Shown piece by piece: positions 40,147 to 48,417 of a DNA stretch of 64,000 bases. The DNA lies in assembly GCA_016720425.1 (NCBI GenBank), contig JADKKQ010000006.1, positions 62,001-126,000 on the forward strand, written 5' to 3'. Positions within the stretch are counted from its first letter, which is position 1. The number at the start of each line of letters is the position of its first letter. Position numbers and translations under genes: made by a program. The notes beneath the pieces are model-generated. The model saw only the letters and a list, made by a program, of their open reading frames with translations, had not been told where the DNA came from and did no database searches. Origin of the DNA: Betaproteobacteria bacterium (GTDB lineage: Bacteria; Pseudomonadota; Gammaproteobacteria; Burkholderiales; Casimicrobiaceae).

Positions 40147-42141
40147 ATGTCCTTCGTCGGCAAGTTCCTCGAATGGCTGGCGGCGCCGCTGCTGTTCCTC
40201 TGGCTCGCCACGGCGTTCGTCGGCCTGTTCGTCATGGCCGGCGCCGCTGAGGAGCCCTACGACCAGCAGCTCGCCGATGCGGCGCAGGCGGTGGCGGCGC
40301 GCATCGTCGCCACCGGGGACACGCAGCGGCCGGTGGCGCTTCCCCCCGAGGCGGCACGCTGGCTCGCCAACGACCGCGTCGACACCGTCTATCACGTCAT
40401 TCGCCGTGCCGACGGCACGGTCATCGCCGGCGATGCCGAGCTGCCCCCGGTCCCCGGGGCGCTGGCGGATCCCGGCCCCACGTTTCACGGCGGCGTGGTC
40501 GACGGCGCGCCGGTGCGTGTCGCGTCGGTCGCGGTCGACGATCCCGCGCGCGCGGGTGGCCGGCTGGTCGTCCAGGTCGCGGAGACGCTGCACAAGCGCG
40601 AGCGCCTGGCGCGCCGGCTGCAGATGCAGTCGATCGTGCCGCAGCTCTTCGTGCTCGCCGGGGCCTTCGCGCTGGTCTGGTACGGACTCGGCTACGTCAT
40701 CGCGCCGATGAAGCGCCTCAACGCGCTCATCGACCATCGCGGCTCGGCCGACCTCTCGCCGCTCGACCCGGGCGCCGCGCCGCCCGAGCTGCAGCCGCTG
40801 CTGGCCTCGATCAACGGCCTGATGGCGCGGCTGGCGGCGAATTTCGAGGCGCAGCGCCGTTTCATCGCCGATGCCGCCCACCAGCTGCGCACGCCGCTGG
40901 CGGGGTTGCAGACGCAGACCGAGCTCGCGCTGGCGCAGAGCGACCCGGCGGCGTTGCGCGCATCGTTGACTCAGCTCGAGGCGAGCACCCAGCGCACCGT
41001 GCACCTCGCCAACCGGCTGCTGTCGCTGGCGCGGGCCGGAACCCGGCAGCACCCGGAGCACGAACGCGTCGACCTGACCGAACTGGTGCGCGAAACGGTG
41101 GCCGGATGGGTGCCGCAGGCGGTGGAGCAGGGCGTCGATCTCGGCGTCGAGACGGCGCCGGACGGCGGCCCGGTGCCGGTTCGCGGCGATCCGCTGCTGC
41201 TGCGCGAAATGCTGTCGAACCTGGTCGACAATGCGATCCGCTACACCGGATCCGGCGGCAGCGTCACCGTGACGGTGGTCGGGGCGCCCGCGCGCGAACT
41301 CGTGGTCGGTGACAGCGGCCCGGGAATCCCCGCGGCGGACCGCACGCGGGTGCTGCAGCCGTTCTTTCGCGGCGCCCACGGCCCGGTGCCGGGCAGCGGT
41401 CTCGGTCTCGCGATCGTCGACGAGATCGCGCGCGGACACGGCGCGACGCTGACGCTGGGCGACAACGAGGGGCGGCGCGGGACGCGGGTGACCGTGCGCT
41501 TTCCCGACCCCGACCGGCCAAAGGGGGGCGGGGGGGGCCTGAGCGCCGGCGCCGGCGGCCTGGGCGGCGGCGCCCGTTCAGCGTCCGCCCGGGACGACGC
41601 CGTCGCCCTTGCCGTCGGCGCCGTCGTGGTACGGAAACCGCGTGTGGCCGTAGCGGATCACCAGCACGGCGACGGTGAGCAGCAGGATCGCCACCGACAC
41701 CGCGAGCATCCGCCACTCGGTGAGTTCCTTGAGGTCGAGGATCACGTAGCGCGCCATCGCCACCATCGCGATGTAGAGCGGAAAGCGCACCGGCAGCTGC
41801 CCCGAGTTGAAGTACTGGCCGATCATCGCCAGCACTTCGAGATAGAGGAACATCAGCAGCAGGTCGGCCAGCGTGACCTTGCCGGCGCCGACCATCAGCA
41901 TGATCTCCTCGTACAGCGCGAAGGTCGTGGCGAAGGCGATCGCCAGCAGGCCCGCGTACTCGACGAGGTTGAGGCCCCGGCGGAAGAAGTTGTGGACCGC
42001 CCGCAGTTCGGGGATGTTCGTTTGCATCGAGCGCCTCCTGCCGGCATCGGCCGGCGCGCGCGATGCAGCCGCGGGTGCCGGCGGAAAGGCGACGGCCCCG
42101 CCCGGGGAGGCGGGGCCGTCGCGGGTTGCTGCGCTACTTGA
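40147..42141 (+). CDS. Sensor histidine kinase (TctE-like), 3' frame probably extended by a G-run error
   Basis: The recognisable kinase ends near 41530. An N-terminal membrane helix (WLAAPLLFLWLATAFVGLFVMA), a periplasmic domain, a second helix (QLFVLAGAFALVWYGLGYVI), a HAMP-like linker, the dimerisation H-box RRFIADAAHQLRTPLAG (His245 counted from 40147) and the ATPase boxes (MLSNLVDNAIRYTG, VGDSGPGIP, GSGLGLAIVDEI) are all present. After PKGGGGG the frame continues for about 200 residues antisense to the PsiE gene. In the run G6-C-G8 (41523-41537), one G fewer would give a stop at 41540-41542, an expected end. GTG 40111 is an alternative start. Relatives sense tricarboxylates and partner TctD-type regulators. 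Confidence 0.8.
   Translation: MSFVGKFLEWLAAPLLFLWLATAFVGLFVMAGAAEEPYDQQLADAAQAVAARIVATGDTQRPVALPPEAARWLANDRVDTVYHVIRRADGTVIAGDAELPPVPGALADPGPTFHGGVVDGAPVRVASVAVDDPARAGGRLVVQVAETLHKRERLARRLQMQSIVPQLFVLAGAFALVWYGLGYVIAPMKRLNALIDHRGSADLSPLDPGAAPPELQPLLASINGLMARLAANFEAQRRFIADAAHQLRTPLAGLQTQTELALAQSDPAALRASLTQLEASTQRTVHLANRLLSLARAGTRQHPEHERVDLTELVRETVAGWVPQAVEQGVDLGVETAPDGGPVPVRGDPLLLREMLSNLVDNAIRYTGSGGSVTVTVVGAPARELVVGDSGPGIPAADRTRVLQPFFRGAHGPVPGSGLGLAIVDEIARGHGATLTLGDNEGRRGTRVTVRFPDPDRPKGGGGGLSAGAGGLGGGARSASARDDAVALAVGAVVVRKPRVAVADHQHGDGEQQDRHRHREHPPLGEFLEVEDHVARHRHHRDVERKAHRQLPRVEVLADHRQHFEIEEHQQQVGQRDLAGADHQHDLLVQREGRGEGDRQQARVLDEVEAPAEEVVDRPQFGDVRLHRAPPAGIGRRARCSRGCRRKGDGPARGGGAVAGCCAT
41578..42027 (-). 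CDS. psiE: PsiE-family membrane protein (second copy)
   Basis: 149 residues with four membrane segments. The PsiE pattern reads LNLVEYAGLLAIAFATTFALYEEIMLM, LADLLLMFLYLEVLAMIGQYFNSGQLPVRFPLYIAMVAMARYVILD. It is closer to E. coli PsiE than the copy at 513-926. The family responds to phosphate starvation and CRP in E. coli; its function is not known. The ATG is preceded by CAGGAGGCGCTCG. It is downstream of fba but separated from it by a terminator-like hairpin. Confidence 0.88.
   Translation of the reverse strand: MQTNIPELRAVHNFFRRGLNLVEYAGLLAIAFATTFALYEEIMLMVGAGKVTLADLLLMFLYLEVLAMIGQYFNSGQLPVRFPLYIAMVAMARYVILDLKELTEWRMLAVSVAILLLTVAVLVIRYGHTRFPYHDGADGKGDGVVPGGR
42091..42120 (-). terminator. 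Terminator-like hairpin after fba
   Basis: A 12-bp perfect stem (GACGGCCCCGCC at 42091-42102 with its complement at 42109-42120) has a 6-nt loop; on the minus strand it is followed by GCCTTTCC. The T-tract is short, but the stem is very strong. Confidence 0.65.
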
Positions 42142-43198
42142 CGATCTGCGCGAGCTCGCCGGCCTTGTACCTGGCCGCGATGACGTCCAGCGGGATCGCC
42201 TTGATCTTCGACCCCATCCCGGCGCAGCCGAACTGCTCGTAGCGCTGCTTGCAGATGAGCTTGGCCGCCTCGCGCGCAGGCTTGAGGTAGTCGCGCGGGT
42301 CGAAGGCGCTCTTGTGCTCGTTCATGTACTTGCGGATCGCCGCCGTCATCGCCAGCCGGATGTCGGTGTCGATGTTGACCTTGCGCACGCCGTGCTTGAT
42401 GCCTTCCTGGATCTCCTCGACCGGCACGCCGTAGGTTTCCTTCATCTCGCCGCCGTTCTCGCGGATGATCTGCAGCAGGTCCTGCGGCACGCTCGACGAC
42501 CCGTGCATCACCAGGTGGGTGTTGGGAATGCGCTGGTTGATCGCCTTGATGCGGTCGATGGCGAGGATGTCGCCGGTGGGCTTGCGGGTGAACTTGTAGG
42601 CGCCGTGCGACGTGCCGATGGCGATCGCCAGCGCGTCGAGCTGCGTCTTCTTGACGAAGTCCGCCGCCTGGTCGGGGTCGGTGAGCAGCATGTCGCGGGT
42701 CATCGTGGCGTCGGTGCCGTGGCCGTCCTCCTTGTCGCCCTTCATCGTCTCGAGCGAGCCGAGGCAGCCCAGCTCGCCTTCGACGCTGACGCCGATCGCG
42801 TGCGCCATCTCGACCACCTTGCGCGTGACGTCGACGTTGTAGTCGTAGCTGGCGATCGTCTTGCCGTCGGCTTCGAGCGAGCCGTCCATCATCACGCTGG
42901 AGAAGCCGTTGCGCATCGCGCTGAGGCAGATCGCCGGCGACTGGCCGTGGTCCTGGTGCATGACGACCGGGACGTTCGGATAGCTCTCGATCGCGGCCTC
43001 GATCAGGTGGCGCAGGAAGTGCTCGCCGGCGTACTTCCGCGCGCCGGCCGACGCCTGCATGATCACCGGGCTGTCGGTCTCGGCGGCCGCGGCCATGATC
43101 GCCGACACCTGCTCGAGGTTGTTGACGTTGAAGGCCGGCAGCCCGTAGGCGTTCTCGGCGGCGTGGTCGAGCAGTTGGCGCATGGAAACGAGGGGCAT
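42134..43198 (-). CDS. fba: Fructose-bisphosphate aldolase class II (Calvin cycle subtype)
   Basis: 354 residues. The zinc and substrate motifs are VMHQDHGQSPAICLSAMRNGFSSVMMDGS, VEGELGCLGSLE, AIGTSHGAYKF and LVMHGSSSVP. The length and sequence match the CbbA-type class IIA/B enzymes of autotrophic betaproteobacteria. It condenses DHAP with glyceraldehyde-3-phosphate (and erythrose-4-phosphate) in CO2 fixation and gluconeogenesis. In relatives it follows pyk directly; here a seven-gene module stands in between. It has its own promoter: TAAAAT at 43236-43241 (minus strand) with an FNR-type box upstream. Confidence 0.96.
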   Translation of the reverse strand: MPLVSMRQLLDHAAENAYGLPAFNVNNLEQVSAIMAAAAETDSPVIMQASAGARKYAGEHFLRHLIEAAIESYPNVPVVMHQDHGQSPAICLSAMRNGFSSVMMDGSLEADGKTIASYDYNVDVTRKVVEMAHAIGVSVEGELGCLGSLETMKGDKEDGHGTDATMTRDMLLTDPDQAADFVKKTQLDALAIAIGTSHGAYKFTRKPTGDILAIDRIKAINQRIPNTHLVMHGSSSVPQDLLQIIRENGGEMKETYGVPVEEIQEGIKHGVRKVNIDTDIRLAMTAAIRKYMNEHKSAFDPRDYLKPAREAAKLICKQRYEQFGCAGMGSKIKAIPLDVIAARYKAGELAQIVK

Positions 43199-43261
43199 GG
43201 CGATCTCCGAAGGTGCGGGACGAGGGGGAGAGCTCATTTTACCCTTCCCGTGCCGCGCGGC

Positions 43262-43275
43262 TTGATCCGGGTCAA
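43262..43275 (-). promoter_or_regulatory. FNR/CRP-type box in the fba promoter
   Basis: Read on the minus strand, TTGACCCGGATCAA: one mismatch to TTGAT-N4-ATCAA. A -10-like TAAAAT (43241-43236) places the start of transcription near 43229. The box centre then falls about 40 nt upstream, the classical position for activation by FNR-family proteins. Confidence 0.62.
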
Positions 43276-43329
43276 GCGGCCGCGTCGGATCGCCGCGGAC
43301 CCGTGTGGCGGGTGCCTGGCGACCCGCGG

Positions 43330-44214
43330 TCAGCAGACCGCGGCGTGCCGCGCCTTGCAGGTGGCGAGCACCTCGTCGGGGTCGCGCTTCCACCAATTGC
43401 CGGCGGAGAAGATCTCGACCTCGTGCGGCCCGCGATAGCCCGCGTCCTCCATCCACGACCGGAGCAGGGGAATGTCGATCACACCGTCGCCCATCATGCC
43501 GCGGTCGAGCAACAGGTCCTGCGTGGGCACCAGCCAGTCGCACAGATGAAAGCCCATCAGCCGCGACGCCCCGGGCGCGGACTCGGCGCGACCGGCACGG
43601 GCGATCTCGCGCTGCAGCGCCGGGTCCCACCAGACGTGGTAGATGTCCACGATCACGCCGAGACCCGGGCCGAGCGCGTCGCAGAGATCGTTGGCCTGCC
43701 CCAGCGTGTTGACGCAGGCGCGGTCGGCCGCGTACATCGGGTGCAGCGGCTCGATGGCGAGCGGCATGCCGGCCGGCCGCGCGTAGGCGAGGAGTTCGCC
43801 GATGCCGTCCTGCACCATCGCCCGCGCGCCCGCGAGGTCCTTCGAGGCCGGCCGGTCGTTCGCGTCCTTGGGCAGGCCGCCGACGACCAGCACCAGGCAG
43901 GGCGCGCCCAGCGTCAACGCCTCGTCGACGGCGCGGCGGTTGTCGTCGCGCGCCGCCCGAAGCCCGGCGGCGTCCAGCGCCGGAAACATGCCGCCGCGAC
44001 AGTAGCCGGACAGCGCGAGGCCCGCGTCGCGGATCCGCCGCGCGGTGTCGGCGAGTCCCGCTTGCGCGACCTGGTCGCGCCAGGGAGCGATGCGGCCGAT
44101 GCCGTGCCGGACGCAGCCCGCGATGATCTCGGGCAGGGCCCACTGCGCCCGCACGGTGGCGGTGTTGAGCGACAGCAGCGAAGGGTCGGGGGCGGTCATG
44201 TGGAATTCGTTCAC
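43330..44214 (-). CDS. TIM-barrel sugar phosphate isomerase/epimerase
   Basis: 294 residues, AP_endonuc_2 / xylose-isomerase-like fold. Metal-binding positions are suggested by LAIEPLHPM, VIVDIYHVWWDP, GFHLCDW and HEVEIFSAGNWW. Substrate unknown. The start is GTG 44214 (MNEFHM) or ATG 44199. It lies 6 nt after the Gfo/Idh/MocA oxidoreductase, and the module holds another related isomerase, a combination usual in sugar or inositol-type catabolic clusters. The last gene of the module, 131 nt before fba. Confidence 0.85.
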   Translation of the reverse strand: MNEFHMTAPDPSLLSLNTATVRAQWALPEIIAGCVRHGIGRIAPWRDQVAQAGLADTARRIRDAGLALSGYCRGGMFPALDAAGLRAARDDNRRAVDEALTLGAPCLVLVVGGLPKDANDRPASKDLAGARAMVQDGIGELLAYARPAGMPLAIEPLHPMYAADRACVNTLGQANDLCDALGPGLGVIVDIYHVWWDPALQREIARAGRAESAPGASRLMGFHLCDWLVPTQDLLLDRGMMGDGVIDIPLLRSWMEDAGYRGPHEVEIFSAGNWWKRDPDEVLATCKARHAAVC

Positions 44215-44220
44215 ACCGAC

Positions 44221-45366
44221 TCAGAGCGCGGGCACGTCGACCCAGCGCCGCTCGGCCCAGCTCTGCAGGCCCAGCTCGGCCAGCTGCACGCCCTTGGCGC
44301 CTTCCTGCAGGTCCCACGGGAACGGCGCGTCGTCGAACAGGTGACGGATGAAGAGCTCCCACTGGGCCTTGAACGCGTTGTCGTAGGACCGGTTGTCGGG
44401 CAGCTTCTGCCAGGTGTCGAAGAAGTCGATGGTCTGCGGCAGGTCGGGGTTCCACACCGGCTTGGGCGTGTTGACGCGCTGCTGCGTCCAGCAATCGGTG
44501 AGGCCGGCGACCGCCGAGCCCAGCGTGCCGTCGACGTGGAAGGTGACGAGGTCATCGCGGCGCACGCGCGTCACCCACGAGCTGTTGATCTGCGCGATGA
44601 CGCCGCCCGCGAGCTCGAACGTCGCGTAGGCGGCGTCGTCGGCCGTGGCGTCGTAGCGCTGCCCGCGCTCGTCCCAGCGCTGCGGTATGTGCGTCGTGCC
44701 GAGGCAGGAGACGCTCTTCACGCCGCCGAACAGGCTGTCCAGCACGTAGCGCCAGTGGCACAGCATGTCGACGATGATGCCGCCGTCGTCCTCCTTCCGG
44801 TAGTTCCACGACGGCCGCTGCGCCGGCTGCCAGTCGCCTTCGAACACCCAGTAGCCGAACTCGCCGCGCACCGACAGGATGCGGCCGAAGTAGCCCGAGT
44901 CGATCAGCAGCCTGAGCTTCTGCAGGCCGGGCAGCCACAGCTTGTCCTGCACGACGCCGTGCTTCACGCCGGCGGCGCGGGCGGCGCGAACCATCGCCAT
45001 CGCCTCGGCGACGGTGGGCGCCACCGGCTTCTCGGTGTAGACGTGCTTGCCGGCGGCGATCGCCCGGGCGATGAGCTGCGGTCGCAATCCCGTCGACGCG
45101 GAGTCGAAGTAGACGGTGTCGTCGGGATTGGCGAGCGCCGCGCCGAGGTCCGTCGTCCAGCGCGCGACGCCGTGGGCGCGCGCCAGCGTCTCGAGCTTGT
45201 CGGCGTTGCGCCCGACGAGGATGGGATCGGGCAGCACCCGCCGGCCGTCCGACAGCGCGACGCCGCCCTGGGCACGAATGGCGCAGATCGAGCGGATCAG
45301 GTGCTGGTTGGTGCCCATGCGGCCGGTGACGCCGTTCATGATCACGCCGAGTCTCAAGGTTTCCAC
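44221..45366 (-). CDS. Gfo/Idh/MocA-family oxidoreductase
   Basis: 381 residues. The N-terminal Rossmann region has the pattern LGVIMNGVTGRMGTNQHLIRSI, in which the usual GxGxxG is altered to NGVTGRMG. The catalytic EKP is present (VYTEKPVAP). The C-terminal alpha/beta domain begins near GVVQDKLWLPG. It presumably oxidises or reduces a polyol or sugar with NAD(P); the substrate is unknown. The start codon is GTG, supported by AGGAGAGGCAACAC. It stands in the isomerase/transporter module, 89 nt after the first isomerase. Confidence 0.88.
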   Translation of the reverse strand: METLRLGVIMNGVTGRMGTNQHLIRSICAIRAQGGVALSDGRRVLPDPILVGRNADKLETLARAHGVARWTTDLGAALANPDDTVYFDSASTGLRPQLIARAIAAGKHVYTEKPVAPTVAEAMAMVRAARAAGVKHGVVQDKLWLPGLQKLRLLIDSGYFGRILSVRGEFGYWVFEGDWQPAQRPSWNYRKEDDGGIIVDMLCHWRYVLDSLFGGVKSVSCLGTTHIPQRWDERGQRYDATADDAAYATFELAGGVIAQINSSWVTRVRRDDLVTFHVDGTLGSAVAGLTDCWTQQRVNTPKPVWNPDLPQTIDFFDTWQKLPDNRSYDNAFKAQWELFIRHLFDDAPFPWDLQEGAKGVQLAELGLQSWAERRWVDVPAL

Positions 45367-45455
45367 GTGTTGCCTCTCCTGGTTCTAGGCGCGCGCAGCG
45401 GAGGGCTCTGGCGCCGATTCGAATCGATCGGCCCGCGCTCGCGCCGCGCCGTCGG

Positions 45456-46292
45456 TCAGCGGCGCCCGCCCGCCTCGAGCAGTCCGCGCACGTAGCCGAT
45501 CGACCGTGCCGCGCAGCCCGGACCGTCGGGGACGTAGTCGAAGGGCTCGATGGCGACGTCGCCGGCGTAGCCTCCTGCCATCAGCGCGTCCAGCACCGCG
45601 GCGAAGCGGTCGCTGCCCTGGCCGGGCCCGCGGCGGTTGCGATCGTTGAGCTGCACGTGGCCGATGAGGCCGGTGGGCAGCCAGCGCGCGATCAGCTCCG
45701 GAATGCTCTCCTGTTCGGCCAGCGAGGCGCTCTTGGTGTCCAGCATCGTCCGCAGCGCCGGGTGGCCGATCTCGCGCACCATCAGGGCGGCCTCGTCCAA
45801 GGTGTTGACGAGGTCGGTCTCGTCGGGCGGCAGCGGCTCGATCAGGTAGGTGACGCGCGCCTGCCCCGCGGCTTCGGCCGCCGCGGCGAAGGCGTCGCGC
45901 GCGCGCCCCCAGGCCGTGGCGCGCGCTTCGCCGGCGGGGATCCGCCGCTGCGCCGGCGAACCGTGGACGAGGTAGCGGCCCCCGAGCTCGACGCAGAGCT
46001 CGACCAGCGCGCGCAGCACGTCGGCCGTGCGCGCGCGGACCGCCGCGTCGGCGGTGGTGATCGACAGCCCGGTGGGCTTGACCAGCAGCCAGTGCAGCCC
46101 GGTGATGGCGATGCCCGCGTCGCTCGCCGCCCGGCGCAGCGTGGCGCAGGTCCCGGCCGCGATGCGCTGCGGCTCGTCCGCCAGCGTGAACGGTGCGACC
46201 TCGAGGCCGTCGTAGCCGAGCGCCGCCGCGTACGCGCACTGGGCGGCGAAGTCGCGCTCCGCCAGCACCTCGTTGCACAGGGCGATGCGCAT
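45456..46292 (-). CDS. TIM-barrel sugar phosphate isomerase/epimerase (hydroxypyruvate-isomerase-like)
   Basis: 278 residues of the AP_endonuc_2 fold with metal-site glutamate/histidine candidates in YLIEPLPPDETDLVN, RTMLDTKSASLAE, GHVQLNDRNRRGPGQG and VAIEPFDYVPDG. It starts MRIALCNEVLAERDF and is shorter than, and only distantly similar to, the isomerase at 43330-44214. It is 4 nt after tctA, so transport and first metabolic step are co-expressed. The substrate is not evident. Confidence 0.85.
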   Translation of the reverse strand: MRIALCNEVLAERDFAAQCAYAAALGYDGLEVAPFTLADEPQRIAAGTCATLRRAASDAGIAITGLHWLLVKPTGLSITTADAAVRARTADVLRALVELCVELGGRYLVHGSPAQRRIPAGEARATAWGRARDAFAAAAEAAGQARVTYLIEPLPPDETDLVNTLDEAALMVREIGHPALRTMLDTKSASLAEQESIPELIARWLPTGLIGHVQLNDRNRRGPGQGSDRFAAVLDALMAGGYAGDVAIEPFDYVPDGPGCAARSIGYVRGLLEAGGRR

Positions 46293-46296
46293 CGCG

Positions 46297-47814
46297 CTAC
46301 GCTCCGCCGGCCTGCGGGCGGCGGCCGAAGCGGGTGGCGATCATCCGCTGGACGAACGGGATCTTGATCGCGATGACCAGGACGATCGTGATCCAGATCA
46401 CCGCCGAGATCGGCCGGGTGAAGAACGGCGTCAGCGCGCCGTCGGAGAGCACCAGCCCGCGGCGGAAGCCCTTTTCCATCAGGTCGCCCAGCACCATGCC
46501 CAGCACCAGCGGCGCCACCGGGTACTTCATCCGCCGCAGCACGTAGCCCAGCACGCCGAAGCCCAGCATCACGTAGACGTCGAACAGCCGCTGCGAGATC
46601 GCGTACGAGCCGACGACGCAGAGGACGAAGATGATCGGGATGATGATCGACTTGGGCACCATCAGCACCTTGATCAGCAGGTTCGTCAGCGTGAGCCCGT
46701 AGAGCAGGATGCCCAGCGTGGCGAACAGCATCATCGCCACGACGTCGTAGACGAACGTCGGTGCCTCGATCATGATCATCGGGCCGGGGCGCACGCCGTG
46801 GATCAGCATCGCCGCCATCAGCACCGCGGCCGGCGCGGAGCCGGGGATGGCCAGGGTCAGCACCGGAATCACGGCCCCGGGCACGCAGGCGTTGTCGCCG
46901 GTCTCGGCGGCCATCAGGCCGTCGATCGAACCCTTGCCGAACTTCTCCTTCTCCTTGCTGACCCGGCGCGCCGCCGCATACGACGACCACGCCGCGACGT
47001 CCTCGCCGACACCGGGCAGGATGCCCATGAAGGTGCCGATCACGCCGGAGCGCAGGATGGTCCGCCAGTACTGGGTGACGTCGCGCAGCTTCGGGATCAC
47101 CGAGTCGAACGGGTTGAGCTTCACCGGCACCGGCTTTTCGCGGACGGTCGCCAGCAGCTCGGCGAAGCCGAACGCGCCGACCAGCGCGGGAACGAGCTGC
47201 AGACCGCCGGCGAGGTTGCGATCGCCGAAGGTGAAGCGGTCGTAGGCGTAGATCGACTCCTGGCCGATGCAGGCGGTGAAGATGCCGATCAGGCCGGCGA
47301 TCCAGCCCTTCAACGGGTCGTTGCCGGTCAGCGTGCCGGCGATGATCACGCCGAACAGCGCCAGCCAGAAGAACTCGTAGGCGCCGAACTTGAGCGCGAG
47401 GTTGCCCAGCACCGGCGTGAACAGCGCGAGGAAGAACATGCCGATCAGCGTGCCCAGCACCGAACCGGTCGTGGCGATGCCCATCGCGCGGCCCGCCAGT
47501 CCCTGCTTGGCGAGCTGGTGGCCGTCGATGCACGCCGCCGCCGACGCCGGCGTGCCGGGGATGTTGAGCAGGATCGCCGAACGCGAGCCGCCGTAGATCG
47601 CGCCGACGTAGGTGCAGATCAGCACCAGCAGCGCCTGACCCGAGGGCATCTTGATCGTCATCGTGGTCATCAGCGCGACGCCCATCGTCGCAGTGAGCCC
47701 CGGCAGCGCGCCGATGATCACGCCGACCAGCGTCGACAGCAGGATCAGCCCGATCGACATCGGGTCCATGAAACTCGCGAGCGAGTGGCCGAAGGCGATG
47801 AGACCGTCGAACAT
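46297..47814 (-). CDS. Tripartite tricarboxylate transporter, TctA permease
   Basis: 505 residues with the 10-12 transmembrane topology and family signatures of TctA (GALPGLTATMGVALMTTMTIKMPSGQALL, GGSRSAILLNIPGTPASAAACIDGHQLAKQG, GILPGVGEDVAAWSSYAAARR). It forms the channel part of a periplasmic-binding-protein-dependent secondary transporter. TctB and TctC follow the order C-B-A. Substrates in this family range from citrate to aromatic acids; the attached isomerases hint at a sugar acid. Confidence 0.94.
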   Translation of the reverse strand: MFDGLIAFGHSLASFMDPMSIGLILLSTLVGVIIGALPGLTATMGVALMTTMTIKMPSGQALLVLICTYVGAIYGGSRSAILLNIPGTPASAAACIDGHQLAKQGLAGRAMGIATTGSVLGTLIGMFFLALFTPVLGNLALKFGAYEFFWLALFGVIIAGTLTGNDPLKGWIAGLIGIFTACIGQESIYAYDRFTFGDRNLAGGLQLVPALVGAFGFAELLATVREKPVPVKLNPFDSVIPKLRDVTQYWRTILRSGVIGTFMGILPGVGEDVAAWSSYAAARRVSKEKEKFGKGSIDGLMAAETGDNACVPGAVIPVLTLAIPGSAPAAVLMAAMLIHGVRPGPMIMIEAPTFVYDVVAMMLFATLGILLYGLTLTNLLIKVLMVPKSIIIPIIFVLCVVGSYAISQRLFDVYVMLGFGVLGYVLRRMKYPVAPLVLGMVLGDLMEKGFRRGLVLSDGALTPFFTRPISAVIWITIVLVIAIKIPFVQRMIATRFGRRPQAGGA

Positions 47815-47835
47815 GGCGTCGTGGCCTGCCGGCGC

Positions 47836-48357
47836 TCAGGGAAGCCGGACCAGGAACAACTGCTCGAACACGACCGTGACCGCCGCCGCCGTGGCGCCGC
47901 CGCAGACCAGCGCGACGACGATGCCGCGCGCGGCCCGGCCGTCGGCGATGCGCTGCGCACGCTGGAACAGGAAGACGAAGGCCGTCACGAACAGCGCGGT
48001 GCCGAGCCAGAACGGCAGGCCGCGGCCGACGAGCAGGAGCGCGTAGACGAAGAACAGGCCGGCGCCGAGCGCGAAGCGCGACGGCGCCACAATCTCGGTG
48101 TCGTCGGACTCACCCGCCTGCCAGCCCGCGCTGCGTGCGCGGCCGAGCGAGCGCAACGCGAGGATGCCGCCCAGCGCGGCGAGCATCCCCCCGACCAGGC
48201 CGGGCCACAGGCCGGGATAGGTGTGCGGCGTCGCGCCCTGCGCGGCGAAGCGGTCCATCTGCCACGACATCACGACGATGAGCGCGCCGAAGGCGATCCA
48301 GGCCAGCGCGCCGAGGAAATCGGCACGCGGCGACGCGGGATAGGATCCGGCGTTCAT
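47836..48357 (-). CDS. Tripartite tricarboxylate transporter, TctB subunit
   Basis: 173 residues with four hydrophobic helices (ALAWIAFGALIVVMSWQM, GLWPGLVGGMLAALGGILAL, ALGAGLFFVYALLLVG, GTALFVTAFVFLFQ). This is the small membrane partner of TctA. The stop is 21 nt before tctA. Sequence is poorly conserved in this family; position and topology carry the assignment. Confidence 0.88.
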   Translation of the reverse strand: MNAGSYPASPRADFLGALAWIAFGALIVVMSWQMDRFAAQGATPHTYPGLWPGLVGGMLAALGGILALRSLGRARSAGWQAGESDDTEIVAPSRFALGAGLFFVYALLLVGRGLPFWLGTALFVTAFVFLFQRAQRIADGRAARGIVVALVCGGATAAAVTVVFEQLFLVRLP

Positions 48358-48417
48358 CGCGGAGCGATCGGCGAGTCGCCCGCCTGCGCGGAAGGCCGCG
48401 CGGGCGGGACCGGAGGA

